Source: Dysgonamonadaceae bacterium
GTDB lineage: Bacteria; Bacteroidota; Bacteroidia; Bacteroidales; Azobacteroidaceae
Reading direction: 5' to 3'
Assembly (NCBI GenBank): GCA_031271125.1
Contig: JAISWH010000072.1
Location: forward strand, 1 to 61,118
DNA: 61,118 bases
Shown here: positions 7,768 to 24,592 of the stretch, one piece after another
How the letters are laid out: each line of letters starts with the position of its first letter
How positions within the stretch are numbered: the first letter of the stretch is position 1
The notes under the pieces: generated by a model
What the model saw: only the letters and a program-made list of their open reading frames with translations
Databases searched by the model: none
What the model was told of the DNA's origin: nothing
Position numbers and translations under genes: made by a program

Positions 7768-8784
7768 TCAAAAAGCAATTAAAATACGAAATACTTTGCC
7801 CTGATTTTCAGCCCAACGGCTCAAAGCCTCCTGCGCTTGTCCGGGTCTGTAAATTCCGCTTATCAGTTCATCGACAGGGCAGACGCCTTGCTTCAAATAT
7901 TTAATCACCGCCCGGAAATCTTCCGGCAAAGCGTTGCGCGAACCGCGAATATCCAATTCCTTCATCACAAAATATTTTGTTTCGAAAGCTACCTCCGTTT
8001 TTGCATAACCGACACACACTACGCGGCCGGCAAAAGCCACTTCGTCAATCGCTGTCCGGTAGGTCGCCGGCGAACCGACCGCTTCGATAATCACGTTGGG
8101 ACCATTGCCCTGAGTCAATTCCTCTAATTTTTGATGCAAGTCTTCCGTTTGGGAGTTGATAGTATGCTTGGCGCCCAGCCGTTTTGCCAAAGCCAGTTTG
8201 TCGTCGTCCCTGTCAACGGCAATCACTTCTGCTCCGCGCAAAGCGGCCCGAACGATTGCTCCTGCGCCAATCATCCCGCAACCGATGACCATAACCGTAT
8301 CTATATCTGTCGCTTCGGCGCGCGATACGGCATGAAAACCTACGCTCATCGGCTCAACCAGTGCAAAGTGTTTCGGCGAAATGCCGTCGTCGGCGATGAC
8401 TTTCCGCCAGGGCAGGGTGATAAATTCCGCCATGGCGCCGTCGCGTTGCACGCCCAAAGTTTGGTTGTACCGGCAAGCATTGGGACGTCTGTTGCGGCAA
8501 GAAGTGCAATACCCGCAATGGGTATAGGGATTGACCGTACAATTCATACCGGCCTGCAAATGTTCGGGTACGCCATCGCCTACGGCCTCAATGACTGCGC
8601 CGATTTCGTGTCCGGGAATAACCGGTAATGCGACCATCGGATTTTTTCCGAGAAAAGTATTCAGGTCGGAGCCGCAAAAGCCGGCATATTTGATTCGAAG
8701 CAGGACTTCTCCCGTTTTTATCTGCGGCATTTCTTTTTCGATAAGTGCGGCGGTATGTTCTTTTTGTATATTTACTGCTTTCAT
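7768..8784 (-). CDS. Zinc-dependent alcohol dehydrogenase (probable L-galactonate 5-dehydrogenase)
   Basis: A 338-residue medium-chain dehydrogenase. Catalytic zinc ligands Cys37 (GFCGSD) and His59-Glu60 (PGHE) are present. The structural zinc site is Cys90, Cys93, Cys96 and Cys104 (CGYCTSC then C). The NAD-binding fold starts at VMVIGCGMIG (about 165). The family includes sorbitol, L-threonine and L-galactonate (LgoD/YjjN) dehydrogenases, and sequence alone does not separate these. Its place between the L-galactose dehydrogenase (1 bp gap) and the lactonase (2 bp gap) suggests that it oxidises L-galactonate to D-tagaturonate, as in the L-galactose pathway described in Bacteroides vulgatus. 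Confidence 0.8.
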   Translation of the reverse strand: MKAVNIQKEHTAALIEKEMPQIKTGEVLLRIKYAGFCGSDLNTFLGKNPMVALPVIPGHEIGAVIEAVGDGVPEHLQAGMNCTVNPYTHCGYCTSCRNRRPNACRYNQTLGVQRDGAMAEFITLPWRKVIADDGISPKHFALVEPMSVGFHAVSRAEATDIDTVMVIGCGMIGAGAIVRAALRGAEVIAVDRDDDKLALAKRLGAKHTINSQTEDLHQKLEELTQGNGPNVIIEAVGSPATYRTAIDEVAFAGRVVCVGYAKTEVAFETKYFVMKELDIRGSRNALPEDFRAVIKYLKQGVCPVDELISGIYRPGQAQEALSRWAENQGKVFRILIAF

Positions 8785-8785
8785 A

Positions 8786-9718
8786 TCAACTGTTCAACCA
8801 CGTATCTCTGTGCCTCGGCTCCAAAATCCGAAGCGTCTCTTTCAAAAGTTCCCCGTCGATAGTTTCTTCCACCCAACGAATATTTTGCAACACCGCCTGC
8901 TCTCGCGTCGTACTGAACAAAGTCGTCGCAATTTTCGGATGGCCGGTAGCATACTGAATCGCAAGCTGTTCGATAGATTTTTTCTTGCTCCGGCAATGTT
9001 CTGCGGCTTTCCGGCAAATATCGCGTAAAGGTTGTGGCGCGGGATGCCAATCGGGCGCACCGCGTTCGGTCAGCAAACCCATGGAAAAAGGCGAAGCGTT
9101 GATAACGCCGATTCCTTTTTCGTCGAAATAATCCAGATAATCGGTTAAAGCATCGTCGTTCAGGCAATAATGACAAAACGACAAGACGGTTTCGACCGTT
9201 CCGGCAGGCACATGGTCGATGACATACTTCAAATGAAGAAGCGTTAAATTTGTGATTCCGACATGTTTAACAATCCCTTTTTTGCGCAATTCGACCAAAG
9301 CGGGAAGAGTTTCCTTGCAAATCAATTCAAGGTCGGCAAATTCAATATCATGAACTTCAACCAGGTCAATATAATCGACATTCAGCCGTTCCATGCTTTC
9401 AAAGACGCTCTCCGTAACCCGTTTTGCCGAATAGTCCCAGATGTTTTTCCCGTCTTTTCCGTAGCGTCCCACCTTGGTAGACAGATAATAACGCGCGCGT
9501 TCGATATTTTTCAGCGCTTTTCCGAGTACTGTTTCCGCCTTTAGGTGGCCGTAATAGGGGGATGTGTCGATAAAGTTGATTCCATTATCGACAGCGGTGT
9601 GAACAGCTTTAATACCTTCCGCTTCTTTCACTTCGTGAAATACGCCTCCCAGCGAAGAGGCTCCGAAACTTAGATTGGAAACAAACATTCCTGTCTTTCC
9701 TAATTCTTTGTAGTTCAT
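8786..9718 (-). CDS. Aldo/keto reductase, L-galactose dehydrogenase type
   Basis: A 310-residue aldo/keto reductase with the full catalytic tetrad: Asp51, Tyr56 (DTSPYYG), Lys82 (STKVGRYG) and His123 (VHDIEF). It resembles plant L-galactose dehydrogenase strikingly along its length: GASSLGGVFHEV, NFIDTSPYYG, HDIEFADLELICKETLPAL, VPAGTVETVLSFCHYCLND and ASPFSMGLLTE-x-G-x-P-x-WHPA. It would oxidise L-galactose to its lactone with NAD(P). L-fucose, which differs only at C6, is a plausible second substrate. L-galactose is a terminal sugar of RG-II side chain A, and a GH95 enzyme that could release it is encoded at 50140-52647. It is separated by 4 bp from the GH106 gene. Confidence 0.86.
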   Translation of the reverse strand: MNYKELGKTGMFVSNLSFGASSLGGVFHEVKEAEGIKAVHTAVDNGINFIDTSPYYGHLKAETVLGKALKNIERARYYLSTKVGRYGKDGKNIWDYSAKRVTESVFESMERLNVDYIDLVEVHDIEFADLELICKETLPALVELRKKGIVKHVGITNLTLLHLKYVIDHVPAGTVETVLSFCHYCLNDDALTDYLDYFDEKGIGVINASPFSMGLLTERGAPDWHPAPQPLRDICRKAAEHCRSKKKSIEQLAIQYATGHPKIATTLFSTTREQAVLQNIRWVEETIDGELLKETLRILEPRHRDTWLNS

Positions 9719-9722
9719 AATT

Positions 9723-12700
9723 TTATTTATTGAAAATAATATCTTTTTCTCTTTCCTCCGGACTCACCTTCAGCAAACGGATTTCGCCGTTTTCGTACTT
9801 ACATTCGACCGTCGTGTTATAGGGAGCGTGCAATTTGAAATGCACATCCCAACCGGTTTTCCATGCCGGCAGCAAAAGGATTTTCCGTCCGTCGGTCTGC
9901 ATCAGCATTTCCTGCAAGGCAAACATTCCGCTGCCGCCGTGATTGAAATCGGGCGTCCAATCGAAACCCGGCCCCCAAAAAGCGGGGAAGCGTTTTCCGG
10001 AATTTTGCAGTTTCAGTACAACCCATTTTGCAGCTTCTTCGGATAATCCGAGGCGCGCCGCCCATATTGCGTCCTGTTTCCATCCCACATGACTTCTGAA
10101 ACGAACCGCATCCGAATCGCACAGATAGGTATTGAGCGCAATTTCGTAGTCCGGTTTGCCGATTCCGTATATTCCCCACGGAAATACCGGATACAATTGC
10201 GGACTTTCCGTATTGTTCACCCGTTCCCAAACCCAAGCGGGCGCGATGGTAGTATGCCCGTTCATTTCGCGGGTGCGGATATCGGGAATACGGACAAGAA
10301 ATTGTTTGAAATAACTTCTTTTTGTTGTATCCAAATAATTCTCCGGAAGTTCCAATAAACGTTCCGTAACCGTTTTGAGCGCTGCGATGGTCGAAGTGGC
10401 GTTATAAGCCATTTTGTACGTTTCGGCTCCGGAGCCGGGATAAAGAATCAATTTCCCGTTTTGATCGAGAGATTTGACGCCCCGTTTGCTTGCCAGGTAT
10501 TGATAATGTTCGTCGAAAAACTTCAAACAACTTTCAATCAGCGGCAGATATTCCGAAATGTTCGATCCTGTGTATCGTTCTTTATCCAAAATCATCAGAC
10601 AAAATTCGAGCGAAGTGTCCCACTGATATTCGAGCCAAGCGTTATATTGCATACCCGGATCGTAGCCGGCGGGACGTTTCACGCCGTATTCGGCAAAGTT
10701 GGGCAGTCCGAAATTTTCAATTTGTTCGGTAAAAGCCGCACCCCCATGCTTCCAATAAACCAGGCTCCGTAATTCACCCGTTTCCAATATCCGGCGATAA
10801 AATTCAAACGGCGGCGTCATCGCATCGAAATCGCCGGATTTCAACATCGGAAAATACACCAAACGCTGATTTTGAGCCGTAAACGTTCCACCCGTCCAAC
10901 GCCGGTAATCGGGCGTAAATTTTAACGAAATATCCTCATATTCCGGATCGTAAGTAAAAAGTCCGCCGTTGAAACGCGTAGGATAATCGCCGGACGCATT
11001 GCAAGCCTGCATATAACGGAACAATTGGTAATTCCGACTGATTTCAAAGCCGATATCCGTACTGTCTTTTGAATGGATGCGGATAAAGCTTCGATTCCAA
11101 AACTCACGCCACCACATCAAATTTTTCTTTTTATCGCTTTTGACAGGTTTTTGCAGATTCTGTTTCCATTGCGACAAACTTTCGGTTTGTTCGCTATGCA
11201 GCTTTATCGTTAAGTGCCAATTAATCAATTTCTTATTACTTTTAAGCGTCCAAGCCCGAAAATCAGCGCTTGCATATTTTCCGGCTGAAATTCCGGCAGG
11301 AACAAAATCTTTTGCTTCGAGTATTCCACCGAAAGTCAGATTTTTCAACGGGTTGAATATTAAATGTTTGACGCTGTCTAATTGTTGCTGACGCACCGTT
11401 AAATCGAAAACCGTTTCGCCTTCGTTGCGATGATAAAATAGTATTTTATTTCCTGCAAAATTAACAATATCTTTTTTTGTGACCAAATCTTCCGGCGGCG
11501 CCCATTTGTAAGAAGTTTGATCGCTTTCGCCTTTTTGGACCGGACGGTCGGCATGACGCCAACTCTCGTAAAAAATTTCGGCATTACGCGCTTGATTCCC
11601 GGAAACTTCTACGTGAATAACCGGATTGAAGACGTCTGTCCAGAAACGGATTTCACAGTTTTTGCCGTCTTTTTCGCCGCGAACGATTACACAGCCTTCT
11701 TCTAACTTCAATTCTTGACGGAAAGCGCCGCCAAGAAACGGATTTGGCGAAAAACGAATGCGCACGCGCCCCAATTTGAGCAGCGAGTTGTTTTCGTCAA
11801 ATGTCCCGCTACTGGCTATATAAAACAGCACATCGCCGTTTTCTACCCAGACGTTCATGCCAATGTCGCCGCCCCCGCAAGGCATACTCTCGCCGGAATT
11901 TGCGCTTGGCGAATCCCAAATCAAATGATAATCAGGGATTTGCACCGTTTTTACTATTTTTATTTCCCCGGTCAAACCGGATGGAACAAGTTTCTTTTCA
12001 GCCAGGCGGTAACGGGCGTTCGTCCATGTTTTTCCACCATCGCCGGCGGCGTTGAAATGCTCGTCGCCCATGAGCCGGTTTGCCCAGGTATTGCAAACTT
12101 CGATTTCGATGTGGTTTTCACCTGACCGCAAAGCATGAGAAATGTCTAAACGATAGGGTTTTGTCCAGATTGTTCCGCAATCAATTCCGTTGATTTTCAC
12201 CGTAGCGAGATTATAGACGTTTTCCAATTCAAGAAAATATTTTCCGCCGGAGGCTTCTTTCCATTGGAAAGCATTGGCGTACACGGCTGTTCCCGAATAA
12301 TAACGGATTTTCTCATCGGAAATTTCATTCCATTCGATAAGTTTATCAAATACAACCGGTTGCTCCGGCCCCCGCATTTCGGCGTCAAAACGGACAGTCC
12401 ACGGCGAAGCAAGGGTCAAAACGGTAGAAAGTGCGGGAAAGACAGGGTTTGCGATGGATTCGCTATTTGCCGCCGGTTGGCGCAAAACAATAAACAAAGA
12501 TTCGTAAGCGTCCAACCGAAGCGGCAAAACAGTTCTTCCGTTTTCCTGCCGCCACTGTTCGGCGAAACGACTTGTTCCGGTAACAGGATCCCAGATTTCA
12601 GGTCTTTTTCCCGATACGCGCAGCGAGATTTCAGGGTTTCGTAAGCTATCCGATTGATTGGAAACAAAATAAATATCCGTATCGTCTTGTCGGCGATGCG

Positions 12701-15197
12701 TGTAAGCAATTCCACCCGCGTATTCCGGCGTATTTTCCGTAACAATAAAATCACGTTCAATTCCTACCGAATCGAAAGTTTCTTCATCGAAAAACAGAGG
12801 TATTTGTTTTACGCCTTGTGCTGCCAACTCCTTGATTTTCAGGCTTACTTCGGAAGAAATGTTTTCCGGATGGGGTTGCATCGGATGCTTACCGGGGATA
12901 ATAATCGCCTTGTATTTCATTCCCGAAGGAAAAACGATTTCCCCGTTTTCCGCTTTCGCCTGCAACAAAACGTCGCGGTTAAAACTGTCGTAAGCATAGC
13001 CCCGCAAGGGATTAATCCAGTCCTCCGCACGGAGTATATTTGCCGAATGACTCACACCCGCAGGCATTTGCCGGATGGGAAGTCCTTTGTTTTCCATTCG
13101 TATCCGTTCTTGTCGGGCTTTTTCTTTGCCGAAAATGCCGGGTATAAAAGGCAACAAACGGTCGGGAAGAATAGCTCGCCTCGGGATTTCTTCGCCGGTA
13201 AACACAGCGACGTCCACGACCGGCTTACCGAATTGCAGCAAGGCTTGACAACGTTGGGCGTAATCCACCCAGGCGCGTCCCTGTTTCCACCAGGTTTGGT
13301 CGCGTTGGAAATACAAACCGATACCATTGAGCGTCATACCGGGTTTCCTGTCCAACCAGGGATTGAGCGTATAGACGTGATATGCCAAACGGTTGACGCC
13401 CAAAGCGTAATTCCTGTCCTGCAAGGCTTTCAGACGGGCGGGATGTTCGGTAAACGTACTCCGTAACTGTGTGAACGCTTCCGCCTGAATCACCTTTTTT
13501 CCGTAAATATGCGCGCCGGAAATTGCGTCGAGCATATCGTTCGGTTTGTCGTGCGTCGGACTTTCAAACCAGAATTCACCCATCGGGACGTCGGTATTCC
13601 GGTAGTGCGCCATTCCGTCGCTCACCATGGTAGGCGCAACCGATTCGGCGCTGAACGAACAGTTTTTCTTGTGCGCTTCTTCCTGCAAAATCCGGTAAAA
13701 CACATCCGTAACAAGTTCGGAAATTGTCTGCCGGACGTCGTGCAATACTTTCTCGGAAGTTTTCACGCTTTCGACGGGAATGCCTGCCATGACCGGTAAA
13801 TAAGCCGTCATGTCGTATCCTCTTCTTTTCTTAAACGCTTCGCGGAAAACCGGCGACCAATTCTGGCTGCCACATTCCCAACTGTCTACATGGAAGATCC
13901 TCAAAACGCGCGCAGCCCGCTCTTTTCCTATTGTTTCCACCATTTTGCCGAACCATGAGCCGAATTGCAAACGAATTGCTTCGGGATTGAATTTATCACA
14001 TTCCAAGCCGGCGCCTTTCCCTCCGGTAGCATTGGTATGGCCGGTCGAAGTATGTCCCATTCGTAAAATCGTCCATTGTCCCGCAGGAGCGTCCCACTGC
14101 AAACGTCCGTTTTTGACGAAGGAACCGACGTCTCTGATTTCATTCCGGTCAATGCAAAGTTCACCGGGAATTTGCTCCTCTGTTGTACAAGGACTTACAC
14201 GCCATACTTGGCCGTTTTTGCCTTCGTATTGATGAATCCGCGCTTCCGAAAGCAGGGTAATCCGTTCTAATTTCAACGATGGTTTCCATTTGGCGGCATC
14301 CAAATCTTCCGCCCCTGGTTCCGTACCTTCGGGGTCGTAAAGGAAACGGAAATAGCGTGCGGTGACCGGCGGAATGGAATAGGTAGCCGGAATATCGTAG
14401 TTTTGCCAACCTTGCCGCGGCGGCTCTAAACGTGTGTGACGACGGAAATCCACGCCGTCGTCGCTTGTTTCGATAATCAGCCGTTGCGACTGGAAATCCC
14501 TGCCCAAAGGTTTCACCTGGACAGATCGACAGGTAAACGGATCGTCAAAAGCATATTGTATCCAACAAGGTTCTTCGCCTCGGATGGAAGTTGACGTGGT
14601 TTTATGATCAATAAGGAAATTACAATTCGTTGAAAATTCATTCGGAACTGTTTCCGACGAAATACCGTCGCCCGCAGGCGAAGGATATGCAAACACCGCA
14701 ATGTCTTCATAATAATCCTGATAACTTTCCGGTTGGGGTAATTGAATATCGATTTTTTTACCGCCCGATACGGTAGTTTGCGCCCAAACCACTTTTTGCA
14801 TCGACAGTCCGGGTGTGATCCAGGGTCCTCCGGCTAAGGCAAATCCGTCGCAGACATGAAAAGCAAGCCGGAAATCAAGCCGGTCGGCTTCGCGGAAAGC
14901 AAAATCAACCATTTCCCACCACAAGGGGCTTAGTTGTTCGACTACCGGCGTGATAAACGGTTTCTCGGGAACGCCTTTTACCGGCATCAGGTAGGCGCCC
15001 GCTAAGCCGATTTCTTTCATGGCTTCGAGGTCGGCGGTGATTCCTTCCTTGCTCACCGCACCTTCCATCCAATACCAAAAGGTCCACGGACGGGATTCTT
15101 CCGGTGGACGTCGCCAAAGCTCCTCTAAATTTTGTGCCGATAAGTTGTTTATATTCAGCACATAAAAAACCGTTGTTATAAATAAGTATTTTTTCAT
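9723..15197 (-). CDS. GH106 alpha-L-rhamnosidase fused to a DUF5703-type (alpha/alpha)6 module
   Basis: An 1824-residue exported protein. The ATG at 15197 gives the signal peptide MKKYLFITTVFYVLNINNLSAQ and an ATGA overlap with the GH127 gene; the frame is open upstream but without a signal. Residues about 20-1085 form a GH106 rhamnosidase with the PWTFWYWMEGAVSKEGI start. Two candidate catalytic glutamates are Glu441 (FHVDSWECG) and Glu573 (VIQAEAF), 132 residues apart as I recall for the characterised GH106 enzyme BT0986. A beta-sandwich (ENVYNLATVKING) closes the unit. From about 1090 a second enzyme begins at DYHLIWDSPSANSGESMPCG, typical of DUF5703 proteins, followed by a helical barrel like GH95 relatives. 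In most genomes these would be two genes. The second half has no internal signal peptide, so this is a true single reading frame. The target is probably rhamnosyl linkages of RG-II or RG-I. Confidence 0.88.
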   Translation of the reverse strand: MKKYLFITTVFYVLNINNLSAQNLEELWRRPPEESRPWTFWYWMEGAVSKEGITADLEAMKEIGLAGAYLMPVKGVPEKPFITPVVEQLSPLWWEMVDFAFREADRLDFRLAFHVCDGFALAGGPWITPGLSMQKVVWAQTTVSGGKKIDIQLPQPESYQDYYEDIAVFAYPSPAGDGISSETVPNEFSTNCNFLIDHKTTSTSIRGEEPCWIQYAFDDPFTCRSVQVKPLGRDFQSQRLIIETSDDGVDFRRHTRLEPPRQGWQNYDIPATYSIPPVTARYFRFLYDPEGTEPGAEDLDAAKWKPSLKLERITLLSEARIHQYEGKNGQVWRVSPCTTEEQIPGELCIDRNEIRDVGSFVKNGRLQWDAPAGQWTILRMGHTSTGHTNATGGKGAGLECDKFNPEAIRLQFGSWFGKMVETIGKERAARVLRIFHVDSWECGSQNWSPVFREAFKKRRGYDMTAYLPVMAGIPVESVKTSEKVLHDVRQTISELVTDVFYRILQEEAHKKNCSFSAESVAPTMVSDGMAHYRNTDVPMGEFWFESPTHDKPNDMLDAISGAHIYGKKVIQAEAFTQLRSTFTEHPARLKALQDRNYALGVNRLAYHVYTLNPWLDRKPGMTLNGIGLYFQRDQTWWKQGRAWVDYAQRCQALLQFGKPVVDVAVFTGEEIPRRAILPDRLLPFIPGIFGKEKARQERIRMENKGLPIRQMPAGVSHSANILRAEDWINPLRGYAYDSFNRDVLLQAKAENGEIVFPSGMKYKAIIIPGKHPMQPHPENISSEVSLKIKELAAQGVKQIPLFFDEETFDSVGIERDFIVTENTPEYAGGIAYTHRRQDDTDIYFVSNQSDSLRNPEISLRVSGKRPEIWDPVTGTSRFAEQWRQENGRTVLPLRLDAYESLFIVLRQPAANSESIANPVFPALSTVLTLASPWTVRFDAEMRGPEQPVVFDKLIEWNEISDEKIRYYSGTAVYANAFQWKEASGGKYFLELENVYNLATVKINGIDCGTIWTKPYRLDISHALRSGENHIEIEVCNTWANRLMGDEHFNAAGDGGKTWTNARYRLAEKKLVPSGLTGEIKIVKTVQIPDYHLIWDSPSANSGESMPCGGGDIGMNVWVENGDVLFYIASSGTFDENNSLLKLGRVRIRFSPNPFLGGAFRQELKLEEGCVIVRGEKDGKNCEIRFWTDVFNPVIHVEVSGNQARNAEIFYESWRHADRPVQKGESDQTSYKWAPPEDLVTKKDIVNFAGNKILFYHRNEGETVFDLTVRQQQLDSVKHLIFNPLKNLTFGGILEAKDFVPAGISAGKYASADFRAWTLKSNKKLINWHLTIKLHSEQTESLSQWKQNLQKPVKSDKKKNLMWWREFWNRSFIRIHSKDSTDIGFEISRNYQLFRYMQACNASGDYPTRFNGGLFTYDPEYEDISLKFTPDYRRWTGGTFTAQNQRLVYFPMLKSGDFDAMTPPFEFYRRILETGELRSLVYWKHGGAAFTEQIENFGLPNFAEYGVKRPAGYDPGMQYNAWLEYQWDTSLEFCLMILDKERYTGSNISEYLPLIESCLKFFDEHYQYLASKRGVKSLDQNGKLILYPGSGAETYKMAYNATSTIAALKTVTERLLELPENYLDTTKRSYFKQFLVRIPDIRTREMNGHTTIAPAWVWERVNNTESPQLYPVFPWGIYGIGKPDYEIALNTYLCDSDAVRFRSHVGWKQDAIWAARLGLSEEAAKWVVLKLQNSGKRFPAFWGPGFDWTPDFNHGGSGMFALQEMLMQTDGRKILLLPAWKTGWDVHFKLHAPYNTTVECKYENGEIRLLKVSPEEREKDIIFNK

Positions 15198-17203
15198 TTT
15201 CTTACATTCATCCAAACAGTCATTTCCGATTTTCCACGATTTCCCCAAGCATAATACGGAATCAACCGGACAGGCGTGTGTTTGTCCGCCGGTTTTATTT
15301 CCCGGTACAAAGTATTGTCCCATTGCGTATTCCCGTTAATTCGCGCCAATCCTTCCAAAACGATGAAACGGCTGCTTTCGATATTCGCTTCTTTGGGAAT
15401 CAATTGAATATCTACCGGAAGCGTAATGTCAAAAACATGTCCCTCCCGTAGATCCGGGCTTTCCAAACAATAAACGACCGGCCCTCTTTTGACGGCAACC
15501 TGATTCCGCGTTTCTTCCACCAAAGGATTGGATTCCATCAACACAGGTTTCATCGAAAGCGTAAGGCTTATTTTATCGCCGGCTTTCCATGTGCGTTCTA
15601 ATTTCACATAACTTCCGGAGCGGCTGTTTTGAAATTCCGGCTTGCCGTTTACCGATAAGGAAACATTTTTGCACCAGCCGGGAATGCGAAGATAAACGGC
15701 AAGGTTTTTCCCGGGCATTTTATTGAAAGTAAGCGTAACTTCTTCATCCCAAGGATAATCGCTTGTTTGAGTGATTTGAATTTTTTCGCCCTTCTTCGTC
15801 GTCGTATTCAATACGTTTCCTCCGTATAAATTCACCCAAATACCGTCTTCCGACAAACTGTAAGCATAGTTTTGAACTTCGGAAATCGTGCGTACGGTAT
15901 TGGGCGGACAACAGTTGGACAAAGCAATATAGGGAACGCGCCCGCCCGACCAACGAAGTTGATAGGGAAATTGCTCCGAAACACTCAGCGGATTGGTGTA
16001 ACAGAAATCGCGACCGTCTAAGCTGACGCCGGATAAAATGCTGTTGTACAGAGTCAATTCGACAATATCCATGTATTTGGCTTCGCCGGTAATGAGAAAC
16101 ATTCGCCAATTCCACAGCAAGTTACCGATGTTTGCGCAAGTTTCATTGTGTGCGGTTTTGTTGGGTAACTGAAAATCCCGTCCGTAAGATTGGTGCGTTT
16201 TTTGTATCTCTACGGGTTTGTAGGAAGTTCCGTCGGGCGAAACGCCATCGTACAAAGCGCCGCAAGCGCCGGTGATGTACATTTTGGCGTTCGTCATGTT
16301 ATCCCAAATCAGATTGAGCGGACGCAACAAAGACGTATCCCCGGATTCGGCGTAAACATCCGCCGCTCCGGCATATAAATAATTGGCTCTTACGGCATGT
16401 CCCATCGCTTTGGTTTGTTGCCGGAACGGAATGCGGTCTTGATTGTCGTCCGTACCGTTTTCCATCAAACCGCGAATGTCGATCAAACTTTTCGCAAGTT
16501 CGAGATATTTGAGATCGCGTGTGGTGCGGTACATTTCCACAACACCCATGTAATGCGAAGGACAAATGGCGTTCCGCGCCAATTCGGGCGACGCATTTTT
16601 GTAAAATGCGTACAAATAATCGGTTGCTTTGATAGCTATATCAAGCAAAGTCCGCTTTCCGGAAGCGCGGTAATGTACGCAAGCGGCCGTCATCAAATGT
16701 CCCATATTGTAGGTTTCAAAATTCAGCCTGTCGGCAAAAGCATGTTCCTTACCGGAATTTTTGCGTTCTTCAATCACCACCGGCGTATGAATATAACCGT
16801 CTTTGCGTTGCGATTCGGCAATCACTGCGATAATTTCGTCCATCAACTTATCCAAATCGGCGTCGTGAGTTACGGCAAACAAACTCGCTAATGATTCAAA
16901 CGCCTTGTACAAATCGCCATCGTGGAAAGGCGGCCCGGAATGAGAACCTTCCGCCAACCTCGCTGCAATCCTGAAATTCTCAAACGAATGGGAAATATGT
17001 TCGTCCATATAGGTTTTCAACAACTCCGGCGACATCGTGTTTTTGCAAATATCAAACCTTTCCGCCCAAAAGCCTTGCGTCCATTTCACATCGCCTAAGC
17101 CTATACTCATCAGCCTTGCGTAGGGGCTTTGCGAAGTATTGACTAATTGCGCCGACGCTATGTTGCAAGAAAAAATAATTCCTAATAATAAAAGTTGTTT
17201 CAT
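15194..17203 (-). CDS. GH127 family glycosidase (beta-L-arabinofuranosidase type)
   Basis: A 669-residue exported protein (signal MKQLLLLGIIFSCNIASAQ). The cysteine-based active site of GH127 is intact: Glu354 and Cys356 in HNETCANIG, and Cys431-Cys432 in NCCPPN. In the family these bind zinc, and the first cysteine of the CC pair is the nucleophile. Family activities are beta-L-arabinofuranosidase and, within RG-II systems, removal of aceric acid, so the exact substrate is open. The fold is an (alpha/alpha)6 barrel followed by beta domains (LRIPGWCKNVSLSVNGK). It overlaps the GH106 gene by 4 bp (ATGA) and follows the GH2 gene by 17 bp. Confidence 0.92.
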   Translation of the reverse strand: MKQLLLLGIIFSCNIASAQLVNTSQSPYARLMSIGLGDVKWTQGFWAERFDICKNTMSPELLKTYMDEHISHSFENFRIAARLAEGSHSGPPFHDGDLYKAFESLASLFAVTHDADLDKLMDEIIAVIAESQRKDGYIHTPVVIEERKNSGKEHAFADRLNFETYNMGHLMTAACVHYRASGKRTLLDIAIKATDYLYAFYKNASPELARNAICPSHYMGVVEMYRTTRDLKYLELAKSLIDIRGLMENGTDDNQDRIPFRQQTKAMGHAVRANYLYAGAADVYAESGDTSLLRPLNLIWDNMTNAKMYITGACGALYDGVSPDGTSYKPVEIQKTHQSYGRDFQLPNKTAHNETCANIGNLLWNWRMFLITGEAKYMDIVELTLYNSILSGVSLDGRDFCYTNPLSVSEQFPYQLRWSGGRVPYIALSNCCPPNTVRTISEVQNYAYSLSEDGIWVNLYGGNVLNTTTKKGEKIQITQTSDYPWDEEVTLTFNKMPGKNLAVYLRIPGWCKNVSLSVNGKPEFQNSRSGSYVKLERTWKAGDKISLTLSMKPVLMESNPLVEETRNQVAVKRGPVVYCLESPDLREGHVFDITLPVDIQLIPKEANIESSRFIVLEGLARINGNTQWDNTLYREIKPADKHTPVRLIPYYAWGNRGKSEMTVWMNVRK

Positions 17204-17220
17204 TTTTCAAGTTTTTTTAA

Positions 17221-24584
<7,364 letters not shown>

Positions 24585-24592
24585 TTATTTTT

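Noticed and set aside
12654..13466. Open frame of 270 codons antisense to the GH106 module
   Set aside because: Antisense to conserved catalytic sequence, no recognisable motif, no promoter or ribosome-binding site.
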